Positions 12,879 to 17,475 of a stretch of DNA of 17,475 bases are shown piece after piece. Position numbers and translations under genes: made by a program. The notes under the pieces were generated by a model. The model saw nothing but the letters and a program-made list of their open reading frames with translations. It made no database searches and was not told where the DNA came from. Numbering within the stretch: position 1 is the stretch's first letter; the number at the start of each line of letters is the position of its first letter. The stretch covers positions 1 through 17,475 of the forward strand of contig JANOBJ010000056.1 in assembly GCA_031411575.1 (NCBI GenBank). Reading direction: 5' to 3'. The stretch comes from JANOBJ01 sp031411575 (GTDB lineage Bacteria; Pseudomonadota; Gammaproteobacteria; Burkholderiales; Burkholderiaceae_C).

Positions 12879-15128
12879 TCAGGGGATGTCCTTGCTGATC
12901 TCGGGCGCGTTGCTGTCCCGCGGACCCACGTTGCCCAGCCGGCTTTTCAGCGACTGCGGCGGGCCGCCCAGGATGGCGGCGTAGTTGGTGGTGTTGGACA
13001 GCACTTTCTTCACATAGTCGCGCGTCTCGCTGAACGGCACGTTTTCGGCCCAGATCGCGGCTTCCATCGGGGGGCCATTGCGCCAGCTGCGCGGGCGGTT
13101 CGGGCCGGCGTTGTAGGCGGCGGCGGCCAGCGGCATCGAGCCGGCGAAGTCGTCCAGCACGATCTTCAGGTAGCCGGTGCCGATGGCGATATTGGTGTCG
13201 CGGTCGGTGATCTGGTCGGCCGTGAAGCCGGCCAGGCCGATCTTGCGTGCGGTCCAGCGCGCGGTGGCCGGCATCACCTGCATCAGCCCCGAGGCGCCGA
13301 CGCCGGAACGCGCGTCCATGATGAAGCGGCTTTCCTGCCGGATCAGGCCGTAGACATAGGCCGGGTCGAGCCCGATCTCGCGGCTGCGCTTGACCACCGC
13401 ATCGCGAAACGGCATCGGAAAGCGCTGCTCGAAATCAATGGCGGTTCTGGTGCGCTCGCTGGTGTTGATGCAGCGGTCCCAGACCTCGCGCTGGCAGGCG
13501 AAATCGGCCGCGGCCAGCAGCTCGCGCTCACCCAGGCCGCCACGCGTGTGCAGGTTGGTGCTGTAGTTCCACTCGCGCACACCTTCGCTGCGCAGGCCGA
13601 GCGCGATGGCATACAGCGCGCGGTTCAGGCCGGGGTTCAGCCGCGCGGCCTCTTTTTCTTCCGGCGTGAGGGTGGCCGGGCGCGGCGGCACGCTGACGCG
13701 GCGGCCCAGCTCTTCGAGCGCCAGCTGCTCGTAGAAACCGCGCACCGAGGCGATCGATTCGAGCAGGCGGCGCGCCTCGGCCACTTCGGGGCGCATCGGC
13801 GGTGACGGTGCGGCGGAGGGGGGCGGCGGCGGGCTGGCGGTGGCGGTGCCATTGGGGGCTGCCGTGGTGGCTGATGCGCCACCGCCATTGGCCGTTGGCG
13901 CGGCAGCCGCCACGGTGGCGGACGGCGCCGCCGACACCGTTGACGTGCTGTTCGGCGAGGCCGGCGCGGTGGAAGCCGCCTGTATCGGTACCGGTGCCGG
14001 TGCAGGCAGCAGCAGCGCTGCGCGGTCGGCCGCCGGCACGCCGGCCAGCAGCGCGCGGGCTTTCCAGTAGGCCCAGGTCGGGTCGGCGCGGGCTTCGTCA
14101 CTCATCGCGTTGACGGCGCCCAGCACCGTCTTCCACTGGCCCTGGCGCAGCGCTGCGCGCACTTTCCAGGCCAGCATCTCGTCGGTCAGGTCGGCGTCGC
14201 GGCTGACCCGGCCGAAGTAGTCATTGGCGTTGTCGGCCAGCCGCGAGGCGGCCTGCTTGCCGATCGCGCCCCAGGCCCAGTTGCGCTCCTCGGCCGTGAG
14301 CTGGATGCCCCATTTGTTTTCGAGCAGGCCGGCGGCGGCGTCGGCGTCGTTGGACGCCATCTTGATCAGCGCCAGCACGATCAACTCCTTGCGGGTGCGC
14401 GAGGCGACCATGACGCCTGCGCCCAGGTAGCGCGCCGGGCTGTTGTTGATCTCGGTAACGGCCGCCGCTGAGTCAGGCGCCACGATCTCGACCGCAGCGC
14501 GGGCGGCGCGCGGGCGGTTGGCGTCCATCGCCAGCCGCGCCTTGCGCCAGACGTCCAGTGCGGTCAGTTTTTTCTCGCTGTACAGCCGGTCCGCCGCAAA
14601 TGCGCAGCCGTCATCGGCCTCGCGCTGGCCATGCCAGTTGCGGCGCACCTCGGCCGCCACCTCGGCACCGGTGCGGATGTGATCGACCAGCAGCGCGTAG
14701 CAGCGCACCTCGCGGTCGTCGTTCATGCGAAACAGCGGGTACTCGGCGGCAAAGTTGGTCCAGTCGCGGCGCTGGCCCAGCAGCAGCAGCCAGTCGTTGC
14801 GCAGGCGGTCCTGCTGGTAGGTGCCGGGATAGCGCGCCAGTGTGTCCTGCACCTCCTGCGGCGTGGCTTCTTCCAGCCGCGCCTTGAGTTCCCAGTAGGC
14901 GGCCCAGGCTTCCAGCGCATGGCCGCGCGTCTGGGGCAGCAGGGCGGCCAGCCGCTTGCGGTCGCCCCGGCGGAACGCCTGGTGCATGTCGACCAGCGCC
15001 TCGTCGGCCGCGGCGCTGCCGTTGCGCGGCGAGGCGGGGGTCTGGGCCGATGAAACCGCAGGGAAAACGGCGGGGAGGGCCATCAACGCCGCGGCGGCAA
15101 TCGATGTCAGAATGGCTTGAAACTGCAT
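12879..15128 (-). CDS. slt: Soluble lytic murein transglycosylase (Slt70-like, GH23)
   Basis: Periplasmic enzyme that cleaves peptidoglycan glycan strands to 1,6-anhydro-muropeptides. A signal peptide (MQFQAILTSIAAAALMALPAVFPAVSSA) supports the ATG at 15128 (749 aa) rather than the longer open frame. An alpha-helical superhelix domain follows (about 45-365 and 445-560), then the SLT domain with catalytic Glu599 (IRQESRF), GASGLMQVMPATAR and AAYNAGPNRPRSW. Residues about 366-445 are a low-complexity Pro/Ala/Ser/Thr stretch that interrupts the superhelix between AYWKARALLAGVPAADRAA and RPEVAEARRLLESIA. Its start lies 9 bp from the start of the divergent cyclo-ligase gene, so its promoter must overlap that gene. 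Confidence 0.92.
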   Translation of the reverse strand: MQFQAILTSIAAAALMALPAVFPAVSSAQTPASPRNGSAAADEALVDMHQAFRRGDRKRLAALLPQTRGHALEAWAAYWELKARLEEATPQEVQDTLARYPGTYQQDRLRNDWLLLLGQRRDWTNFAAEYPLFRMNDDREVRCYALLVDHIRTGAEVAAEVRRNWHGQREADDGCAFAADRLYSEKKLTALDVWRKARLAMDANRPRAARAAVEIVAPDSAAAVTEINNSPARYLGAGVMVASRTRKELIVLALIKMASNDADAAAGLLENKWGIQLTAEERNWAWGAIGKQAASRLADNANDYFGRVSRDADLTDEMLAWKVRAALRQGQWKTVLGAVNAMSDEARADPTWAYWKARALLAGVPAADRAALLLPAPAPVPIQAASTAPASPNSTSTVSAAPSATVAAAAPTANGGGASATTAAPNGTATASPPPPPSAAPSPPMRPEVAEARRLLESIASVRGFYEQLALEELGRRVSVPPRPATLTPEEKEAARLNPGLNRALYAIALGLRSEGVREWNYSTNLHTRGGLGERELLAAADFACQREVWDRCINTSERTRTAIDFEQRFPMPFRDAVVKRSREIGLDPAYVYGLIRQESRFIMDARSGVGASGLMQVMPATARWTARKIGLAGFTADQITDRDTNIAIGTGYLKIVLDDFAGSMPLAAAAYNAGPNRPRSWRNGPPMEAAIWAENVPFSETRDYVKKVLSNTTNYAAILGGPPQSLKSRLGNVGPRDSNAPEISKDIP

Positions 15129-15137
15129 GTGGGGATT

Positions 15138-15725
15138 ATGGACAAGAACGAGCAGAAGAAAGCCTTGCGAAAGGCCCTCATCGAGCAACGGTTGAACCTG
15201 CCTGATCGCCTACAGCGCGCCGACCTGTTACAGCAGGTCATGCGCATCTGGCTGGTGGGCCGGCCCGACCACGTGATCGGCGCCTACTGGCCGATCCACG
15301 GCGAATTTGACCCGTTGCCCGCCCTGCACCGCTGGAAAGAGGACGGTGAACTGCTCGACGAGCCGCAACCGCGCCGCATCGGCCTGCCGGTGGTGGACAA
15401 GGTGCACAAGACGCTGACCTTCTGGGCCTGGTACCCCGGCTGCCCGATGGAAGAAGACGCCTTCGGCATCCCCAAACCCAAGGACACCGAGGTGATCGTT
15501 CCCACGCTGCTGTTCGTGCCTTGCGTGGGCTACGGCCCGGGCGGTTACCGGCTCGGCTACGGCGGCGGCTTTTATGACCGCACGCTGGCCACGCTGCAAC
15601 CCAAGCCGTTCACCGTGGGGCTGGGCTACACCGCCGGCTTCCTGGATGATTTCGAGCCCGAGCCGCACGATATGCCGCTGGACGCGATATTGAATGACAA
15701 CGGGGTGGTCTGGCCGACGTCTTGA
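15138..15725 (+). CDS. 5-formyltetrahydrofolate cyclo-ligase
   Basis: Converts 5-formyl-THF to 5,10-methenyl-THF using ATP, salvaging folate from a dead-end form. The N-terminal KKALRKALIEQRLNL (7-21) and the hallmark GYGPGGYRLGYGGGFYDRTL (131-150), which binds the polyphosphate and substrate, are both intact; IGAYWPIHGEFD (47-58) is the usual first core strand. Length 195 aa, normal. The ATG at 15138, preceded by GGGG, is chosen over an upstream in-frame TTG at 15117 that lies within the slt signal-peptide codons. In many proteobacteria 6S RNA precedes this gene, but no room exists here. The stop is 12 bp from the end of the convergent LysR gene. Confidence 0.94.
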   Translation: MDKNEQKKALRKALIEQRLNLPDRLQRADLLQQVMRIWLVGRPDHVIGAYWPIHGEFDPLPALHRWKEDGELLDEPQPRRIGLPVVDKVHKTLTFWAWYPGCPMEEDAFGIPKPKDTEVIVPTLLFVPCVGYGPGGYRLGYGGGFYDRTLATLQPKPFTVGLGYTAGFLDDFEPEPHDMPLDAILNDNGVVWPTS

Positions 15726-15737
15726 GCGGGGTCGGTA

Positions 15738-16721
15738 TCAATCCAGATCGTCCGCCAGATCCGGGTCGGGCACTTCACCAATCGTTTCGCGCGTGAGCGC
15801 ACTTTGCTGCAGCAGCCACGCGCAAAAGGCCTTGATTTCGGGCCGGGCGGCGCTGCGCGGGCCGACGATCAGCCAGTAGGCCATGGGCGACTCCATGCGG
15901 GTCTCGGGCAGCGGCTCGATCAGGTCGCCGTTGGCCAGGCTTTCGGCCACCAGCGGCAGACGCGCCAGCACCACGCCCTGGCCGGCCAGCGCGGCCTGCA
16001 CCATCTGATAGGCGTAGTTGAAGTACAGCCAGCGCTTGGGCGCGAGCTTGGGGCGCTGCTGGGTGTCGAACCAGCGCCGCCAGGTAAGCCATTCGAGGTG
16101 CGTGCGGTGCGCGTCGCCGGCCTCGATCAGGGTGAACTGCGCCAGATCGTCCGGCGTCTTGAGTGCCACGCCGCCCTTGAACAGCCAGGGGCTGGCCACC
16201 GGCGTGAGCTGCTCGCCGAACATGCGGATCGCCTGTGGGGGCATGGACGAGGCCGGGCCGTAGCGCAGCGCCAGATCGACATCGGCCACCTCCAGGTCGC
16301 TGGCAACGTCGGAGGCGTCGATGCGGATGTCGATGTCGGGGTTGTCGCGCTGGAAGGCTTCCATGCGCGGGATCAGCCACATCGAGGCGAACGACGCAAA
16401 CGTGGTGAGCGAGACGCTCTTGCGCCCGGCCGCCTGCCGGATCTGGCGCACCACGCCGTCGATGCGCGGCAGCGCCTGCGACACCACCAGCAGCAGCTGC
16501 GCGCCCGCGCTGGTGAGCTCGACCGCGCGCGTGTGGCGCAAAAACAGGCTGACGCCCACTTCTTCTTCGAGCGCCTGGATCTGCCGGCTGACGGCCGATT
16601 GCGTCAGCGCCAACTCTTCGGACGCAGCGCGGAAGTTGAGGTGCCGCGCCACCGCGTCAAACGCGCGCAGATGGCCGGCCGAGATCGGCCGGGTGCGCAG
16701 GTGGGTTTGCGAGTGCTGCAT
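15738..16721 (-). CDS. LysR-family transcriptional regulator (GcvA-like)
   Basis: 327 aa. The N-terminal winged helix-turn-helix (about 14-75) has FRAASEELALTQSAVSRQIQALEEEVGVSLFLR, the standard LysR recognition region. The rest is a periplasmic-binding-like effector domain with the GcvA-group features LTTFASFASMWLIPRM and FNYAYQMVQAALAGQGVVLARLPLV. It ends in an acidic tail (DPDLADDLD). Divergent from the DUF2917 gene, with a 122-bp gap that contains a perfect dyad, so it probably controls itself and that neighbour. The effector is unknown. The start at 16721 (MQHSQTH) is the first ATG; no strong Shine-Dalgarno is visible. Confidence 0.93.
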   Translation of the reverse strand: MQHSQTHLRTRPISAGHLRAFDAVARHLNFRAASEELALTQSAVSRQIQALEEEVGVSLFLRHTRAVELTSAGAQLLLVVSQALPRIDGVVRQIRQAAGRKSVSLTTFASFASMWLIPRMEAFQRDNPDIDIRIDASDVASDLEVADVDLALRYGPASSMPPQAIRMFGEQLTPVASPWLFKGGVALKTPDDLAQFTLIEAGDAHRTHLEWLTWRRWFDTQQRPKLAPKRWLYFNYAYQMVQAALAGQGVVLARLPLVAESLANGDLIEPLPETRMESPMAYWLIVGPRSAARPEIKAFCAWLLQQSALTRETIGEVPDPDLADDLD

Positions 16722-16748
16722 GGGTTTTGGCCGTGGCTGGATTGATGC

Positions 16749-16815
16749 GAATAGGGAATCAATAGCTTAGCGACTATTCATTGGACTGCCAATGGCATCT
16801 CGACGATTATTCATT
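16749..16815. promoter_or_regulatory. Candidate LysR operator region
   Basis: Within the gap between the LysR and DUF2917 genes there is a perfect dyad CATTGG-ACTG-CCAATG (16779-16794). Two direct copies of CGAYTATTCATT lie at 16771-16782 and 16804-16815, 33 bp (about three helical turns) apart, with an inverted GAATAG at 16749-16754. It is the only AT-rich control-like patch here. The dyad is not an exact T-N11-A box. Confidence 0.45.
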
Positions 16816-16843
16816 CCCGAAACGCTTTTATCTGGAGTACGCC

Positions 16844-17413
16844 ATGACCGCCACGTCCCGCCCCTTCCTGGAGTCTTCTGCCACCCTGCCTGCCGCCGAC
16901 GCAGCACTGTCGGGCTGCTGGAAACTGGGCGCCGGGCGTGCGGTGAGTTTGCGCCCGACCGAGGCCGGCCAGCTGCGGATCGCCCACGGCCGGGTCTGGG
17001 CCACCTTCGATGGCGCCGCCGACAGTCCGCTGGGCGACTTGTTTCTGGAAGCCGGCGCCACGCTCCCCGTACGCCCTGGCCAGCGCATCGTGATCGAGCC
17101 GTGTGGCACGCATGCCGATGCGCCGGCCGACTTCAGCTGGGTGCCGGGCGCGGCTAGCGTGCCGTCGGCAGCCTCCGAGCGCTGGCAGCGGGCGGTCGAT
17201 CAGCCGGCGTCGGACTTGCGCCTGGCCCTGGGCAGCGCGGGTTTCGCGCTGGGCAATGCAGCCGGCGCACTGGCGCGGCTGGTGGTCGGCGTCTTTGTCG
17301 GCATCGGTGGCTTTGCTGCTGATTTAATAGCGCCACGTGACCGTGCGGCGGGCATCTTGCGCGCTTTCAATGCCGATTGCAGCGCCAGCCGGGCCCACGG
17401 CGCCATCAGCTGA
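16844..17413 (+). CDS. DUF2917 domain-containing protein
   Basis: 189 aa, with one DUF2917 domain (PF11142): LGAGRAVSLRPTEAGQLRIAHGRVWATFDG (about 27-56), then GDLFLEAGATLPVRPGQRIVIEPCG (about 65-89), a cupin-like beta arrangement. The C-terminal half has a Gly/Ala-rich hydrophobic stretch (ALARLVVGVFVGIGGFAADLI, about 145-165) that could touch the membrane. The start at 16844 is supported by GGAG eight nt upstream; the open frame extends further to 16781 through the regulatory region, which is unlikely to be coding. Divergent from a LysR gene, an arrangement I recall for this family in Burkholderiales. Biological role unknown. Confidence 0.85.
   Translation: MTATSRPFLESSATLPAADAALSGCWKLGAGRAVSLRPTEAGQLRIAHGRVWATFDGAADSPLGDLFLEAGATLPVRPGQRIVIEPCGTHADAPADFSWVPGAASVPSAASERWQRAVDQPASDLRLALGSAGFALGNAAGALARLVVGVFVGIGGFAADLIAPRDRAAGILRAFNADCSASRAHGAIS
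17315..17331. repeat. Degenerate palindrome, copy 6, inside the DUF2917 gene
   Basis: GCTGCTGATTTAATAGC matches copy 3 at 14 of 17 positions and has the same length, but one left-arm base is changed (GCTG). It reads in frame as AADLIA. Its AT-rich centre contrasts with the gene around it. Confidence 0.4.
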
Positions 17414-17475
17414 GCCGACTCCATCGCCTCGTCCGGGGCGGTGTAGTAGTTCAGCTTCATGGTCTTGCCCCGCGC

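Noticed and set aside
12825..13805. Plus-strand frame opposite slt
   Set aside because: Antisense shadow. slt has an intact SLT active site and signal peptide on the other strand.
15046..15137. 6S RNA (ssrS) next to the 5-formyltetrahydrofolate cyclo-ligase gene
   Set aside because: Often linked in proteobacteria, but the upstream side here is slt coding sequence with no noncoding space.
17414..17475. Possible gene at the right edge on the minus strand (frame beginning MKLNYYTAPDEAMES at 17460)
   Set aside because: Its frame has no stop before 17200 and would overlap the DUF2917 gene by over 200 bp. An alternative frame ending at 17457 leaves six codons or fewer. Too little sequence to decide.

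Overview
The window looks like chromosomal DNA of a GC-rich betaproteobacterium, most probably a member of the Comamonadaceae (Acidovorax/Variovorax/Polaromonas/Rhodoferax type). This rests on family content: an Atm1-like ABC exporter, a WS/DGAT acyltransferase, a PHA-granule-associated protein, a DUF2917 protein beside a GcvA-like LysR regulator. It also rests on AT-rich GCTA-N9-TAGC short palindromes and a GC-rich insert with a CCTCC-GA-GGAGG hairpin, both of which I recall as common in that family. No database search was possible. There are no tRNA or rRNA genes, CRISPR arrays, transposases or phage genes; this is mostly ordinary housekeeping and metabolic sequence, and the unusual part is its short repeats.

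Layout. 1-1444 (+): 3' part of an Atm1/HMT1-type ABC exporter. 1579-3180 (-) and 3325-3579 (+): a wax ester synthase/diacylglycerol acyltransferase divergent from an acyl-CoA-binding protein, a plausible storage-lipid pair. 9106 down to 3677 (-): a tightly packed chain read right to left. It holds a molybdopterin oxidoreductase, a lipoprotein zinc aminopeptidase (PF10023 type), a PHA system protein, a CaiB/BaiF CoA-transferase, a 34-residue small ORF and a VOC protein; most junctions overlap by a few bases and four of the six starts are not ATG. 9178-10347 (-): ArgE-type deacetylase, divergent from 10433-12759 (+), an M20 amidohydrolase coupled by an ATGA overlap to a DUF2817 M14-like peptidase. 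12879-15128 (-): soluble lytic transglycosylase with a long Pro/Ala/Ser/Thr linker, its start codon only 9 bp from the divergent 5-formyltetrahydrofolate cyclo-ligase (15138-15725, +). 15738-16721 (-): LysR regulator, divergent from a DUF2917 protein (16844-17413, +). The last 62 bases hold no assignable gene.

The best candidate for something under-described is a family of 17-nt palindromes. Five sites match GCTA-N9-TAGC exactly (1515, 3640, 6121, 9482, 12799) and a sixth differs by one arm base (17315). Three sit in the three convergent intergenic gaps longer than 12 bp. The other three lie inside protein genes without breaking the frame, and two of these encode nearly the same peptide, LAMK(S/K)(I/V)A, in unrelated enzymes. 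A separate GC-rich element of about 87 nt appears to be inserted in frame in the CaiB-like gene. Together they suggest small non-autonomous repeats that contribute protein sequence.
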